Positions 35,164 through 45,460 of a stretch of DNA of 64,000 bases are shown piece after piece. The stretch is from NCBI RefSeq assembly GCF_003353055.1, contig NZ_QKWJ01000005.1:62001-126000 (forward strand). The letters run 5' to 3'. Each line of letters starts with the position of its first letter. Position 1 is the first letter of the stretch. The DNA is from Cupriavidus lacunae. Its GTDB lineage: Bacteria; Pseudomonadota; Gammaproteobacteria; Burkholderiales; Burkholderiaceae. Under the pieces are notes generated by a model that was given only the letters and a program-made list of their open reading frames with translations, had not been told where the DNA came from and made no database searches. The translations under genes and the position numbers were made by a program.

Positions 35164-36406
35164 CGTCATTACCGTCGTCGGCTGCGTCTTCGTCATCGCC
35201 AGCGTATTCCCAGTGGGCTTCGCCGCCTTCCCACACCTCGTCCCAGGCCTCTTCTTCGTCGTCGGCCTGCGCGCCTTCGAAGTCCAGCGCATCGATCAGC
35301 GCCTGCAGGTCCTCGGGCGGCTGCGCGGTCCACGACATGTGCCGTCCGGTGGCCGGATGCACCAGGCCGAGCTTGTAGGCATGCAGCGCCTGGCGCTCGT
35401 ACGGCACCGGCAGCGTCACGCGGATCGCCGGGCGCTGGCCGCGCTGCGTGGCGCGGAAATAAACCGGGTCGCCCACCAGCGGATGGCCGATGGATTCGAA
35501 ATGCACGCGGATCTGGTGCGTGCGCCCGGTCTCGAGCTTGCACATCACCATCGACACGAAGCCCCGCCCCAGCGGCACCGTGGCCAGCGTGCGGAAATGC
35601 GTGCGCGACGGCTTGCCGCTGGCGGTATGCACGATCGCCATGCGCGTGCGCTCGCGCGGGTCGCGGCCGATGGGGGCGTCGATGGTGCCTTCGTCGTAGG
35701 TGCGGCCCCAGACCAGCGCGATATACGTGCGCTTGACCGTGCGCGCCTGCAGCTGGCGCACCAGGTCGGTCTGCGCGGTCAGCGAGCGCGCCACCACCAT
35801 CAGCCCCGAGGTTTCCTTGTCGAGCCGGTGCACGATGCCCGCGCGCGGCAGCGCGGCGGCGGCGGGGTCGCGGTGCAGCAGGCCGTTGAGCACGGTGCCG
35901 CTCCAGTTGCCGGCAGCCGGATGCACCACCAGCCCGGCGGGCTTGTTGATCACCAGCAGGGTGTCGTCTTCATAGACCACGTCCAGTGGCACGTCCTCGG
36001 GCGAGAAGGCGGACGATTCCGGCGCGGCCTGCGGCTGGATCTCGATCCGGTTGCCCATCTGGACCGCATCGCGCGGACGGCGCACCTGGCCGTCGACGCG
36101 CACCGCGCCGCTTTCGATCCACTGCTGCAGGCGGCTGCGCGAGAACTCGCTGAAGTGACGCGCCAGCAATTTATCGAGCCGCTCGCCGTGGGAGGCGCTA
36201 TCCACCTCCAACGACAGGCTCACGGCCTCCCTTGCGCTGCCGGACGGTGTCTCAACAAGGTCTTCAAATTCCTCAGGATTGGCCTCAAAATCGGCCACGG
36301 ACGCGGCTGCGCGCACCCGTTCTGGTGGGAGTCCTCCCACGCCATCTCCTGCTTCGGAGTTGGGCTGGGGGCTTGGGCTATAATGCTTGACGCTATTTTT
36401 CTTCAT
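35147..36406 (-). CDS. rluD: 23S rRNA pseudouridine synthase RluD
   Basis: Makes the helix-69 pseudouridines (1911/1915/1917 in E. coli) of 23S rRNA. An S4 domain begins near [13 protein letters not shown]; the catalytic Asp is in [17 protein letters not shown]. The protein is longer than E. coli RluD (326 residues): an N-terminal extension of about 75 residues and an acidic tail of about 40 residues ([24 protein letters not shown]). The ATG at 36406 lies only 17 bases from the divergent bamD start, so later GTG codons (around 36345) are possible starts. Order bamD, rluD, pgeF matches E. coli synteny, here with bamD divergent. Confidence 0.9.
   Translation of the reverse strand: MKKNSVKHYSPSPQPNSEAGDGVGGLPPERVRAAASVADFEANPEEFEDLVETPSGSAREAVSLSLEVDSASHGERLDKLLARHFSEFSRSRLQQWIESGAVRVDGQVRRPRDAVQMGNRIEIQPQAAPESSAFSPEDVPLDVVYEDDTLLVINKPAGLVVHPAAGNWSGTVLNGLLHRDPAAAALPRAGIVHRLDKETSGLMVVARSLTAQTDLVRQLQARTVKRTYIALVWGRTYDEGTIDAPIGRDPRERTRMAIVHTASGKPSRTHFRTLATVPLGRGFVSMVMCKLETGRTHQIRVHFESIGHPLVGDPVYFRATQRGQRPAIRVTLPVPYERQALHAYKLGLVHPATGRHMSWTAQPPEDLQALIDALDFEGAQADDEEEAWDEVWEGGEAHWEYAGDDEDAADDGNDDERDA
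36379..36384 (+). promoter_or_regulatory. -10-like TATAAT upstream of bamD
   Basis: TATAAT sits 40 bases before the bamD ATG, inside the N-terminal codons of rluD as annotated. No strong -35 is seen at 16-18 bases. Supports a bamD promoter and casts doubt on the most upstream rluD start. Confidence 0.45.
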
Positions 36407-36423
36407 CCGGGATACGATTGCCC

Positions 36424-37254
36424 ATGCAATTGCAGAGCATGAAACGCGCGCGCTGGCGCACGACAATAGGAGCGGTTCTGCTCGCAGGCGGCTGCGTCAT
36501 GCTGTCTGCATGCGGCCTGCTTGCGGACCAGCCCGACGAGACCGCCGGCTGGTCGGCCAACAAATTATATTCGGAAGCCAAGGATGCGCTGGATGGCGGC
36601 GACTTCACGCGCGCCGTCAAGCTGTATGAAAAGCTCGAAGGCCGCTATCCGTTCGGCCGCTATGCGCAGCAGGCGCAGATCGATACCGCCTACGCCAACT
36701 ACAAGGATGGCGAAACCGCGGCGGCACTGGCGGCGGTGGACCGCTTCATCCAGCTGCACCCGAATCATCCCAATATCGATTACGCCTACTACCTGAAGGG
36801 GCTGATCAACTTCAACGACAACCTCGGCTGGCTGGGCCGCTTCTCGGGCCAGGACCTGAGCGAGCGCGATCCGAAGGCCGCGCGCGCCGCGTACGACGCC
36901 TTCCATACGCTGATCACGCGTTACCCGGAAAGCAAGTACACGCCAGACGCCACGCTGCGCATGCAGTACATCGTCAACGCACTGGCCCAGCACGAAGTGC
37001 ATGCCGCGCGCTACTACTACCGGCGCGGCGCCTACCTGGCGGCGCTCAACCGTGCCCAGCAGTCGCTGAAGGACTACGACGGCGCACCGGCCAACGAAGA
37101 GGCCCTGTACATCATGATCCGCTCGTATGACGCGATGGGCATGAAGGACCTGCGCGATGACACCGCGCGCGTGATGGAGAAGAACTTCCCCGAGAGCGAC
37201 TTCATCAAGTACGGCGCACGCCGCAAGGACAAGTCCTGGTGGGAAGTGTTCTGA
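36424..37254 (+). CDS. bamD: outer-membrane assembly lipoprotein BamD
   Basis: Essential lipoprotein of the BAM complex, 276 residues. A signal peptide with lipobox VMLSACG is followed by tandem TPR-like repeats ([57 protein letters not shown]-free later copies) covering most of the protein. [11 protein letters not shown] and [11 protein letters not shown] are typical of BamD/ComL. A strong terminator follows. Contextual partners rluD and pgeF are divergent from it. Confidence 0.94.
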   Translation: MQLQSMKRARWRTTIGAVLLAGGCVMLSACGLLADQPDETAGWSANKLYSEAKDALDGGDFTRAVKLYEKLEGRYPFGRYAQQAQIDTAYANYKDGETAAALAAVDRFIQLHPNHPNIDYAYYLKGLINFNDNLGWLGRFSGQDLSERDPKAARAAYDAFHTLITRYPESKYTPDATLRMQYIVNALAQHEVHAARYYYRRGAYLAALNRAQQSLKDYDGAPANEEALYIMIRSYDAMGMKDLRDDTARVMEKNFPESDFIKYGARRKDKSWWEVF

Positions 37255-37275
37255 CACAGGCTGGCCAGCGGCTAT

Positions 37276-37313
37276 AAAAAACGGGACGTATCATCCGATA
37301 CGTCCCGTTTTTC
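37276..37313. terminator. bidirectional terminator between bamD and the DinG-type gene
   Basis: AAAAAACGGGACGTATC - ATCC - GATACGTCCCGTTTTT: a perfect stem with A and T runs on either side, so it can stop both convergent transcripts. Confidence 0.9.
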
Positions 37314-37343
37314 TTTGCCCGGCGCCGCGACAGCCTGCGGCGA

Positions 37344-39506
37344 TCAGTCCTCGGCCGGGTCTTCGGCGCTGGCTTCGACCTGCCCGGCCGCAGCCTCCTT
37401 GCCGGGACCGCGCAGCGACTCCAGGAACCGCACCACCGTTGCCGCCTCGCGCGTGCGCGTGAACGGGGGCAGGCTCTGCCAGATCTGGCGGCCATAGGGC
37501 TTCTCGACCAGGCGCGTGTCGAAGATCGCCAGCACGCCGCGATCCGACTCCGAGCGGATCAGCCGCCCCGCGCCCTGCTTGAGCGTGATCACCGCATGCG
37601 GCAGCTGGTGCACGGCAAAGGGGCTCAGGCCCTTCTTCTGCAGCACTTCCATGCGCGCGGCCAGCACCGGGTCGTCCGGCGGTGCGAACGGCAGCTTGTC
37701 GATGATCACCAGCGACAGTGCCTCGCCGCGCACGTCCACGCCTTCCCAGAAGCTCTGGCTGCCGACCAGCACTGCATTGCCCAGCTCGCGGAAGCGGTCC
37801 AGCAACTCGGTGCGGCTGGCCTGGCCCTGCACCAGCAGCGGCAGGTTCAGGCCGCGCTCGGCAAAGGCGTCGTACAGCAGGTCGGAAGCACGCTGCACGG
37901 CACGCAGCGTGGTGCACAGCAGGAAGGTGCGCCCGCCTGCCGCCTCGATCAGCGGCAGCGCCGCCTGCACCACGGCGTCGGTGAACTGCGGCGACTGCGG
38001 CGCCGGCATGTCGCGCGGCACGTAGAGCAGGCCCTGCTTCGCGTAGTCGAACGGGCTGGGCAGCGTCAGCGAGCGGTCCTTGTCCAGCCCCAGCTGCGCG
38101 GCATAGTGGGTGAAATTGCCCTTTACCGACAGCGTGGCGGAGGTGAAGACCCAAGCGCGCGGCTGGCCGTCGCGCTGGCGCGTGAAGATCGGCGCGATCG
38201 ACAGCGGCGTGCGGTGCAGCTGCACGGTCTGCGAGAACACCTCGACCCAGCGCACGGTTTCAGGGCCGGCGGACACCGCGGGCGTTGCTTCGCCCTCGCC
38301 TTCCGGCGGCCGCGGGGCCGGCGCGGCATCGGTGCGCCAGGCCGCCAGCTTGTTGGCCAGCTCCAGCGCGCGGCGATGGCATTGCTGCAGCGATTCGGCG
38401 CGCTCGGCCTGGCTTTCGAGCATCTCGACGAAACCGGACAACGCCTCGTCCAGTGCATCGAGCGTCTCGTTGAAAGGCTCGGCGACACGGCGGTCGGCCT
38501 CGATCTGGCCCAGCGCCAGCCGCGCGTTGTCCTTGCTGAAGGCCAGCCGCAGGTCGCGCGCGGCGCGTTCCAGCGGTGCGGCGAGCGCCACCCAGTCCAC
38601 CGCATCGCGCGCATGCGACAGGCCCTCGGCCACGGTATCGCGGGCGATTTCCAGCAGCTGGCTGGTCGAGAGGGTCTCGCCGAAGAACAGCGTGGCGGTC
38701 TCGGGGAGCTGGTGCGCCTCGTCGAAGATCACGGTATTGGCCGTGGGCAGCAGTTCCGCCATGCCGGTGTCGCGCAGCACCACGTCGGCAAAGAACAGGT
38801 GGTGGTTGACCACCACCACGTCGGCCTGCTGCGCTTCCTTGCGCGCGCGCATCACGAAGCAGTCCTTGTAGTAGGGGCACTCCGATCCGAGGCAGTTGTC
38901 GCGCGTGGAAGTCACCATCTGCCACACCGGCGCGTTCTCGGGCACGGAGGCCAGCTCGGCCTTGTCGCCGGTGGAGGTTTCCTTGAGAAAGCGGCCGATA
39001 TCGCGCAGCCACGCCGCATCCTGGCGCGAGGCCAGGCGCCCGCCCGCCTGCGCGCGCTCCAGGTGATAGTGGCAGACGTAGTTGGCGCGGCCCTTGAGCA
39101 GCGCCACCGAGACCGGCACGTTGAGCGCGTGGCGCACGGTAGGAATGTCGCGCAGGTACAGCTGGTCCTGCAGGTTCTTGGTGCCGGTGGACAGGATCAC
39201 CTTGCCGCCCCACAGCATGGCCGGGACCAGGTAGGCGTAGGTCTTGCCGGTGCCGGTGCCCGCCTCGACGATCACGGAATCGTTCTGTGCGATCGCGTCG
39301 GCGACGGCCTCGGCCATCTTGTGCTGCGAGGCACGCGGCCGGTAGCCGGGAATGGCCTGGGCCAGCGTGCCGGTATCGGCAAAGATGGTGGCAAGCTCGG
39401 CGCCGCGGCTGGCGCCGGCGTCGGCGGGGGCGGCATGCGCGGGCGCTTCGGCGTCGCTTGCGCCAAGGTCATCGGACAGCTCAGGGGAATCTGGAAGATC
39501 GGACAA
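37344..39506 (-). CDS. DinG/YoaA-type iron-sulfur DNA helicase
   Basis: XPD-like superfamily 2 helicase of 720 residues. Walker A is EAGTGTGKTYAYL, the DEAH box IFDEAHQLPE, and motif VI includes QGAGRLIRSESDRG. Between them lie cysteines fitting the 4Fe-4S cluster (NYVCHYH, DNCLGSEC, KDCFV). Members unwind forked DNA and act in repair or at R-loops. Length is nearer E. coli DinG (716) than YoaA (636), but Burkholderiales proteins of this type are often annotated simply as DinG-family. Convergent with bamD; a DUF465 gene lies upstream on the same strand. Confidence 0.88.
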   Translation of the reverse strand: MSDLPDSPELSDDLGASDAEAPAHAAPADAGASRGAELATIFADTGTLAQAIPGYRPRASQHKMAEAVADAIAQNDSVIVEAGTGTGKTYAYLVPAMLWGGKVILSTGTKNLQDQLYLRDIPTVRHALNVPVSVALLKGRANYVCHYHLERAQAGGRLASRQDAAWLRDIGRFLKETSTGDKAELASVPENAPVWQMVTSTRDNCLGSECPYYKDCFVMRARKEAQQADVVVVNHHLFFADVVLRDTGMAELLPTANTVIFDEAHQLPETATLFFGETLSTSQLLEIARDTVAEGLSHARDAVDWVALAAPLERAARDLRLAFSKDNARLALGQIEADRRVAEPFNETLDALDEALSGFVEMLESQAERAESLQQCHRRALELANKLAAWRTDAAPAPRPPEGEGEATPAVSAGPETVRWVEVFSQTVQLHRTPLSIAPIFTRQRDGQPRAWVFTSATLSVKGNFTHYAAQLGLDKDRSLTLPSPFDYAKQGLLYVPRDMPAPQSPQFTDAVVQAALPLIEAAGGRTFLLCTTLRAVQRASDLLYDAFAERGLNLPLLVQGQASRTELLDRFRELGNAVLVGSQSFWEGVDVRGEALSLVIIDKLPFAPPDDPVLAARMEVLQKKGLSPFAVHQLPHAVITLKQGAGRLIRSESDRGVLAIFDTRLVEKPYGRQIWQSLPPFTRTREAATVVRFLESLRGPGKEAAAGQVEASAEDPAED

Positions 39507-39574
39507 GGCAGGGGGAATATTTTATGGGCCGCCGGCCGAAGCCGGCAGCATTCGGCAGCCTGGCGCGGATGCGC

Positions 39575-39778
39575 TCAGGCCGGCACGTCGGGTTCGAGCT
39601 GCAGCTGCAGCAGCGTGATCGCGTCCTTCAGCTTGAGGCGGCGCTTTTTCAGCCGGCGCAGTTGCAGCTCGTCATGCACGGCGTCGCTGGCGAGCCGGTC
39701 GATCAGGAAGTCGAGGTCGCGGTGCTCGATCTGCAACTCCATGATGCGCCGCTCCAGGGTGTTCAGGTTGCTGTCCAT
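39575..39778 (-). CDS. DUF465 / YdcH-family small protein
   Basis: Coiled-coil protein of 67 residues (LERRIMELQIEHRDLDFLIDRLASD then LQLRRLKKRRLKLKDAI), a clear match to the DUF465/YdcH pattern. Function unknown. It lies 68 bases upstream of the DinG-type gene on the same strand. Confidence 0.85.
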   Translation of the reverse strand: MDSNLNTLERRIMELQIEHRDLDFLIDRLASDAVHDELQLRRLKKRRLKLKDAITLLQLQLEPDVPA

Positions 39779-39812
39779 CTATGCCTCCGCTGCGCAGTCA
39801 CGGTGCCGGGCC

Positions 39813-40616
39813 TCAGAAGCCGAACGGGCGCGGCGCTGACGCCTGGCCCTGTTGCTCCTTCGCCTTGGCGCGGCGCTCTTCCAGTTCCTTCTGGCGCTGT
39901 TCGAGGTCGCGCTGCTTGGCCTCGTATGCCTTCACGTTCTCCTGGCGCTGGCGGGCCTGCTCCGCGCCCTTCTGCTGCGCCTCCTGCATGCGGGCATCGT
40001 AGTCAGACTGCTTCTTCTCATAAGCCTGCGTGTTGGCGGCACGCTGCGGCGCCTCGCCCTGGCGCTGCGCATCGCGCAGCTGCTGTTCCTGCTGCTTCTT
40101 CTCGAAGGCCTCGCGGCTGGTCTGCTCACTGGCGGCGCGCTGGGGCTGGCTGGCCTCGAACTCGGCGCGGCGCAGCGCCTGTTCGCGGTCGCGTTCGGCC
40201 GCGCGGTGGGCGCGTTCGGCCTCGCCCACTTCGAGCTCGCGCTTGCGCAGCACCAGCAGTTCCTCGCGCTGGGCTTCCTTGGCCTTGTCGATACAGTGGT
40301 TGACAAAGAACTTGCCGTAGCACTCACGCTCAGCCGCGGCAAAGCGGTAGTTGGTCCAGGCGCGCGAATCGCTAATCGCCTGGCGCTCGGCGGCAAAGTC
40401 GCGCTGGGCACCCGGGGCAACGCTGGCGGCGGGCGGCGCGGCAGGCGCCGAAGCCTGCGCCTGGGCCTCGCGCAGCGGCACCAGCACGGCGCAAGCCGCC
40501 ACGGCCAGTGCAGCCAGGGGGCCGAAGCGGAACAGGGAAGATTCGGGCACGTTGGCGAAGGTTGGCATGGCCAGCAGGGTGGCCTGGACGGCGGCCGGAC
40601 GGGACTTGACGATCAT
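39813..40616 (-). CDS. exported coiled-coil protein of unknown function
   Basis: Not recognised. 267 residues from 40616; a shorter start at 40568 (MPTFANVPESS) is possible. A hydrophobic N-terminal stretch (PLAALAVAACAVLVPL) ends at EAQAQA, a likely signal-peptidase site. Two cysteines (ERECYGKFFVNHCID) follow, and the remainder is a long Gln/Glu/Arg/Ala coiled coil (QKGAEQARQRQENVKAYEAKQRDLEQRQKE, seen in pieces). Probably periplasmic. Divergent from tex. Confidence 0.65.
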   Translation of the reverse strand: MIVKSRPAAVQATLLAMPTFANVPESSLFRFGPLAALAVAACAVLVPLREAQAQASAPAAPPAASVAPGAQRDFAAERQAISDSRAWTNYRFAAAERECYGKFFVNHCIDKAKEAQREELLVLRKRELEVGEAERAHRAAERDREQALRRAEFEASQPQRAASEQTSREAFEKKQQEQQLRDAQRQGEAPQRAANTQAYEKKQSDYDARMQEAQQKGAEQARQRQENVKAYEAKQRDLEQRQKELEERRAKAKEQQGQASAPRPFGF

Positions 40617-40783
40617 GACCGGATTCTAGCATCCGGGCCGCGCACCGGCCTGCCCCGCCCCCCTTCCAAACGTGCCCGGGAAGCCGCCTGCCGCGCGTCC
40701 ACCGCCCGCCCCGGCAAACCACGCCCGCGCTTGTGGCAAAATGCCCCGCTTTCGACTGACTGCGTTTCACGCTGCGCTCTCCG

Positions 40784-43138
40784 ATGTCCAACCTGCCCGC
40801 ATCCGTCTCGCAAAAGATTGTCTCGCTCATCGCGGCTGAACTGTCCGTGCAGCCCCGCCAGGTGGCCGCGGCCGTGGCGCTGCTTGACGAAGGTGCCACC
40901 GTCCCCTTCATCGCCCGCTACCGCAAGGAAGTGACTGACAACCTGGATGACACGCAGCTGCGCAACCTGGAAGAGCGCCTGCTGTACCTGCGCGACATGG
41001 AAGACCGCCGCGCGACCATCCTCGCGTCGATCCAGGAGCAAGGCAAGCTCACGCCCGAGCTGCAGGCCGCCATCGAGGCCGCCGAGACCAAGCAGACGCT
41101 GGAAGACCTCTACCTGCCCTACAAGCCCAAGCGCCGCACGCGCGCCCAGATTGCACGCGAATGCGGCCTGGAGCCGCTGGCGCAGGCACTGCTGGCTGAT
41201 CCCACGCTGGACCCGCAGGCCGAGGCCGCCAGGTACGTCAACGGCAATCCCACCGCCGACGGCGGCGTGCCCGACGTCAAGGCCGCGCTGGACGGCGCGC
41301 GCGACATCCTGTCGGAACAGTTCGGCGAGACCGCCGAACTGCTGGGCAAGCTGCGCGAGCACCTGTGGAACAACGGCGTGGTGGCCTCCACCGTGATGGA
41401 AGGCAAGGAAACTGCCGAGGAAGAGAAGTTCCGCGACTACTACAGCTACAGCGAGACCATCCGCACGGTGCCGTCGCATCGCGCGCTGGCGCTGTTCCGC
41501 GGCCGCAATGCGGGCGTGCTGATGGTCAAGCTGGGCCTGGGCGAAGAGCAGGACGCGATGGTGCCGCATCCGTGCGAAGGCATGATCGCGCGCCACGTCG
41601 GCATCCAGAACCTCGGCCGCCCGGCCGACAAGTGGCTGGGCGACGTGTGCCGCTGGTGCTGGCGTGTCAAGGTGCAGCCGCACCTGGAAACCGAACTGCT
41701 GACGCAGCTGCGCGAAACCGCCGAGGGCGAGGCGATCAAAGTGTTCGGCCGCAACCTGCATGAGCTGCTGCTGGCCGCGCCGGCCGGCCCCAAGTCGGTG
41801 ATGGGCGTCGACCCGGGCATCCGCACCGGCTGCAAGATCGCGGTCGTTGACCACACCGGCAAGCTGCTGGAAACTGCCACCATCTACCCGCACGAGCCGC
41901 GCCGCGACTGGAACGGCTCGCTCGCCACGCTGGCGCGCCTGGCAAAACAGCACAACGTGGCGCTGGTGTCGATCGGCAACGGCACCGCCAGCCGCGAGAC
42001 CGACAAACTGGTGCAGGACCTGATGAAGCAGATGCCCGAACTGAAGCTGACCAAGATCGTGGTCAGCGAAGCCGGGGCTTCGGTCTACTCCGCGTCGGAA
42101 CTGGCTGCCAAGGAATTCCCGGACCTGGATGTATCGCTGCGCGGCGCGGTGTCAATTGCCCGCCGGCTGCAGGATCCGCTGGCCGAGCTGGTCAAGATCG
42201 ATCCCAAGTCGATCGGCGTGGGCCAGTACCAGCATGACGTCAACCAGCGCGAGCTGGCGCGCGCGCTCGACGCCGTGGTCGAGGACTGCGTGAACGCCGT
42301 GGGCGTGGACGTCAACACCGCCTCGGCGCCGCTGCTGGCGCGCGTGTCGGGCCTGAACTCGGTGCTGGCGCGCAATATCGTCGATTTCCGCGACGCCAAC
42401 GGCGCCTTCACCAACCGCGATGCGCTGAAGAAAGTGCCGCGCCTGGGCGACAAGACTTTCGAGCAGGCGGCCGGCTTCCTGCGCATCAACGATGGCGACA
42501 ATCCGCTGGACCGCTCCTCGGTGCACCCGGAAGCGTATCCGGTGGTGCAACGCATCCTGGAGCACGTCAAGAAGGGGCTGCGCGATGTGATGGGCAACCG
42601 CGACGCGCTGCGCGGCCTGTCGCCCGAAAAATTCACCGATGCGTCGTTCGGCCTGCCGACCGTGCGCGACATCCTGACCGAACTGGAAAAGCCGGGCCGC
42701 GACCCGCGCCCCGAGTTCAAGACCGCGACCTTCCAGGAAGGCGTGGAAGACGTGAAGGACCTGCTTCCCGGCATGGTGCTGGAAGGCGTGGTCACCAACG
42801 TGGCGGCCTTCGGCGCGTTTGTCGATATCGGCGTGCACCAGGACGGCCTGGTCCATATCTCGGCGCTGTCCAGCAAGTTCGTCAAGGACGCGCACGAAGT
42901 GGTCAAGGCCGGCCAGATCGTCAAGGTCAAGGTGATGGAGGTCGACGTCAAGCGCAACCGCATCGGCCTGTCGATGCGCCTGGACGACGAGCCCGGCCAG
43001 GCCGCGGCGCGCGCCGGCGGCGACCGTGGCGACCGCGGTGGCCAACGCAACGGCGGCGGCAAGAACTCTGGCGGCGGGCGCCGCGAGGCAGAGCCGGCCG
43101 GCGCCATGGCCGCGGCCTTCGCCAAGCTCAAGCGCTGA
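40784..43138 (+). CDS. tex: Tex family transcription accessory / RNA-binding protein
   Basis: Cytosolic nucleic-acid-binding protein of 784 residues. Domain order: N-terminal Tex domain ([31 protein letters not shown]), a YqgF/RNase H-like domain ([20 protein letters not shown]), helix-hairpin-helix ([19 protein letters not shown]), and a C-terminal S1 domain ([19 protein letters not shown]). A Gly/Arg/Asp-rich tail follows. Full length. Standalone, with a terminator behind it. Confidence 0.96.
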   Translation: MSNLPASVSQKIVSLIAAELSVQPRQVAAAVALLDEGATVPFIARYRKEVTDNLDDTQLRNLEERLLYLRDMEDRRATILASIQEQGKLTPELQAAIEAAETKQTLEDLYLPYKPKRRTRAQIARECGLEPLAQALLADPTLDPQAEAARYVNGNPTADGGVPDVKAALDGARDILSEQFGETAELLGKLREHLWNNGVVASTVMEGKETAEEEKFRDYYSYSETIRTVPSHRALALFRGRNAGVLMVKLGLGEEQDAMVPHPCEGMIARHVGIQNLGRPADKWLGDVCRWCWRVKVQPHLETELLTQLRETAEGEAIKVFGRNLHELLLAAPAGPKSVMGVDPGIRTGCKIAVVDHTGKLLETATIYPHEPRRDWNGSLATLARLAKQHNVALVSIGNGTASRETDKLVQDLMKQMPELKLTKIVVSEAGASVYSASELAAKEFPDLDVSLRGAVSIARRLQDPLAELVKIDPKSIGVGQYQHDVNQRELARALDAVVEDCVNAVGVDVNTASAPLLARVSGLNSVLARNIVDFRDANGAFTNRDALKKVPRLGDKTFEQAAGFLRINDGDNPLDRSSVHPEAYPVVQRILEHVKKGLRDVMGNRDALRGLSPEKFTDASFGLPTVRDILTELEKPGRDPRPEFKTATFQEGVEDVKDLLPGMVLEGVVTNVAAFGAFVDIGVHQDGLVHISALSSKFVKDAHEVVKAGQIVKVKVMEVDVKRNRIGLSMRLDDEPGQAAARAGGDRGDRGGQRNGGGKNSGGGRREAEPAGAMAAAFAKLKR

Positions 43139-43160
43139 GCCGCACGAGGATGGCAACACG

Positions 43161-43194
43161 CGCCCCGCACGGGAAACCGTGTGGGGCGTTTTTC
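43161..43194 (+). terminator. rho-independent terminator after tex
   Basis: CGCCCCGCACGG - GAAA - CCGTGTGGGGCG followed by TTTTTC, a 12-base stem with a GNRA-type tetraloop. It also sits at the end of the convergent sensor-kinase gene. Confidence 0.88.
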
Positions 43195-43197
43195 ATT

Positions 43198-44553
43198 TCA
43201 GCCGCTATACGCAATCCGCACGGCCAGCCCCCTGCCTGCTCCATCCGAGCGGTTGGCAAACGCGATCTCCAGCCCATGCAGCCGCGCCACGCGCTGCGCG
43301 ATGGAAATGCCGAGGCCGTGGCCCTGCTCGCGCTGCCCGGCGCCGCCGCGGAAGAAGCGGTCGCCCAGGCGCGCCAGCACGTCAGGCGCCACGCCCGGGC
43401 CCTGGTCGCGCACCGTGACGCTGTCGGGCCGGAAGTCGACCGTCACCAGCGCGCCCGGCGGGCTGTAGCGGATGGCGTTGTCGAGCAGGTTGCGCAGCAA
43501 CAGCGACAACAGGTTGGTGTCGCCCGCCACCGGCAATGGCGCCTGTCCCTGCGGCGGCCATTCCAGTTCCACGTCGACCTGTTTCTGTTGCGCCAGCGCC
43601 AGGCAGTCCGACAGCGCCTGCTGCGCCACCGGCAACCAGCTGACCGGCTGGCGCGACGGCAGGCTGGCGGCATCTTCCAGGCGGCTCAGCGTCAGCAGCT
43701 GCGACACCAGCCGGCTGATGCGGTCGATGCCGGTGGCCACGTTGGCGCGTGCCTGCGCGCGCTCGGCCTCATCGGTGGAGCGCTCGGCGATCTCCCACTG
43801 CGCCTTGAGCGCGGCCAGCGGCGTGCGCATCTCATGTGCGGCATCGGCGGTCAGGCGCCGTTCGTGCTCGATCGAATCCGATACCCGCGCCAGCAAGCAG
43901 TTCATCGCATGGACCAGCGGCACCAGTTCGCCCGGCACGGCTTGCAGGCTGAGCGGGCGGCGGTCCTCGGGGGCGCGGCCCTCGATGTCCGTCGACAGGG
44001 CCCGCACCGGCGTCATGGCGCGCCGCATGAACCAGATCAGCAGGCCGATCAGCACCGGCAGGCCCGCTGCCCAAGGCAGCACCTGCGCGGCGATATAGGA
44101 CAGGATCAGCTCATTGCGCTCGCCCAGTTGCTGGCCGACGCACACGCGCCAGCCGCTGCCGGGATCGTCGAGGTAGTACAGGCGCCACCGCGCCTTGTTG
44201 ATGGCGACGTCGGTAAAGCCCTTGATGCCCGGGGCGCGTGGCAGCAGGTCGCCGTCCGGATCGATATGCAAGGGCTTGCCGTCCGGCAGCCACACAGCAA
44301 TGGCGAGGTCGCCCAGCCCCGCGTCGCCCTGGTCGCCCTCGACCAGGTGGGGCTGCATGGCGCGCGACGGTGCCGCGGCGACGTCGACCAGCGGCAGCAC
44401 CGAGTGCAGCTGCAGCGCCATGCGCACCATGTCGGTGTCATAGAGTTCGTTGATTTCGTGGCGGGCGCGCACATAGGTCATGCCGATAGTCAGCAGCCAC
44501 ACCACCGGCGCGGCAATGAGCACCGCAAGGATGAGCCGGCGCTGCAGCGTCAT
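43198..44553 (-). CDS. QseC/PmrB-like sensor histidine kinase
   Basis: Inner-membrane kinase of 451 residues. TM helices at about 6-26 and 154-176 flank a periplasmic sensor of about 125 residues; a HAMP linker and HisKA motif ADAAHEMRTPLAALKAQ (H240) follow, then N box LLRNLLDNAIRYSP and G boxes DQGPGVAP and GHGLGISIA. The N-terminal fold resembles the 2CSK-N sensor of QseC/PmrB/TctE. It overlaps the end of the response-regulator gene by 4 bases, so they are one operon, divergent from arnT. Confidence 0.9.
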   Translation of the reverse strand: MTLQRRLILAVLIAAPVVWLLTIGMTYVRARHEINELYDTDMVRMALQLHSVLPLVDVAAAPSRAMQPHLVEGDQGDAGLGDLAIAVWLPDGKPLHIDPDGDLLPRAPGIKGFTDVAINKARWRLYYLDDPGSGWRVCVGQQLGERNELILSYIAAQVLPWAAGLPVLIGLLIWFMRRAMTPVRALSTDIEGRAPEDRRPLSLQAVPGELVPLVHAMNCLLARVSDSIEHERRLTADAAHEMRTPLAALKAQWEIAERSTDEAERAQARANVATGIDRISRLVSQLLTLSRLEDAASLPSRQPVSWLPVAQQALSDCLALAQQKQVDVELEWPPQGQAPLPVAGDTNLLSLLLRNLLDNAIRYSPPGALVTVDFRPDSVTVRDQGPGVAPDVLARLGDRFFRGGAGQREQGHGLGISIAQRVARLHGLEIAFANRSDGAGRGLAVRIAYSG

Positions 44554-45221
44554 GCGCAGTCCTCGGCCGCGCCAAGCGTGTAGCCGGCGCCGCGGAAGGT
44601 GCGCACGATCTTGGGGTGGATCTTGCGGCGCAGATGGTGGATGTGGACCTCCAGCGCATTGCTTTCGACCCCGCCCTGCCAGTCATAGAGCTTGTCGCGC
44701 AGGAAGTCACGCGTCAGCAGCCGGTTGGGATGCGCCAGCAACAGCTCCAGCAGCATGGCTTCGCGGCTGGTCAGCTCCACCGACTTGCCCTGCCAGTACG
44801 CCTGGCGTGCGGCCGGGTGGAACTCCAGCGCGCCGTGCTTCCACACTGGCGACGACAGGCCGGCGGCGCGGCGGGTGACGGCACGCAGCCGGGCGGCCAG
44901 CTCATCGAGGGCGATCGGCTTGACGAGGTAGTCGTCCGCACCGGCGTCCAGGCCGCCGATGCGGCTGTCGATCGCATCGCGCGCGGTCAGCACGATCACC
45001 GGGATGCGGCAGCCGCGCGCGCGCCAGCGCGACAGCAGCGACATGCCGTCTTCCCCCGGCAGGCCCAGGTCGAGCACCACGGCATCGTAGTGAACCACGT
45101 CGAGCGCATGGTCGGCTTCGGCGCCAGCGCTGAACCAGTCGACCGCATAGTCGAGCAGCTGCAGACCGCGCCGCAGACCATCTCCCAGCATCGGGTCGTC
45201 TTCAACAATAAGGAGTCTCAT
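44550..45221 (-). CDS. QseB/PmrA-like response regulator
   Basis: OmpR-class regulator of 223 residues. Receiver pocket IVEDDPMLGD, phosphoacceptor D51 in AVVLDLGLPGEDGM, switch LTARDA and lysine in YLVKPIALDEL. The winged-helix domain ends KIVRTFRGAGYTLG. QseB and PmrA are close relatives and bind CTTAA-type direct repeats; a matching site lies 86-102 bases upstream, between this gene and arnT, suggesting autoregulation and control of arnT. Confidence 0.9.
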   Translation of the reverse strand: MRLLIVEDDPMLGDGLRRGLQLLDYAVDWFSAGAEADHALDVVHYDAVVLDLGLPGEDGMSLLSRWRARGCRIPVIVLTARDAIDSRIGGLDAGADDYLVKPIALDELAARLRAVTRRAAGLSSPVWKHGALEFHPAARQAYWQGKSVELTSREAMLLELLLAHPNRLLTRDFLRDKLYDWQGGVESNALEVHIHHLRRKIHPKIVRTFRGAGYTLGAAEDCA

Positions 45222-45306
45222 TCTTTGATCAGTTGCGGCGTGTGTTGCGTGTGCGCCACGCCAGGCGCAAGTATCTCGAACGTATCACGGCATTGTGCGC
45301 GAGCCG

Positions 45307-45323
45307 CCTTAATATTCCGTTAA
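45307..45323. promoter_or_regulatory. PmrA/QseB-box-like site between the two-component operon and arnT
   Basis: CTTAAT - ATTCC - GTTAAG: two TTAA half-sites with an N5 gap, close to the PmrA-box consensus (YTTAAK-N5-YTTAAK; only the first base of the second half differs). It is also part of an inverted CCTTAA...TTAAGG. On the plus strand an AATTAT lies 7 bases further on; on the minus strand a CACAAT lies 9 bases away, so either promoter could use the site. Seen in sequence; binding is inferred. Confidence 0.55.
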
Positions 45324-45460
45324 GGTTCGGCAATTATCCTCCCGCTCTCCTTGCCAGCGCCTGGCCGTTCAACGCGGCGCTGAACTTTGGCGTGGACAAG
45401 CCTTGTCACCCACGCCCCCTCCACACCTCGTTCACCCCTTTCACGCCGAGCCCATCCCGC

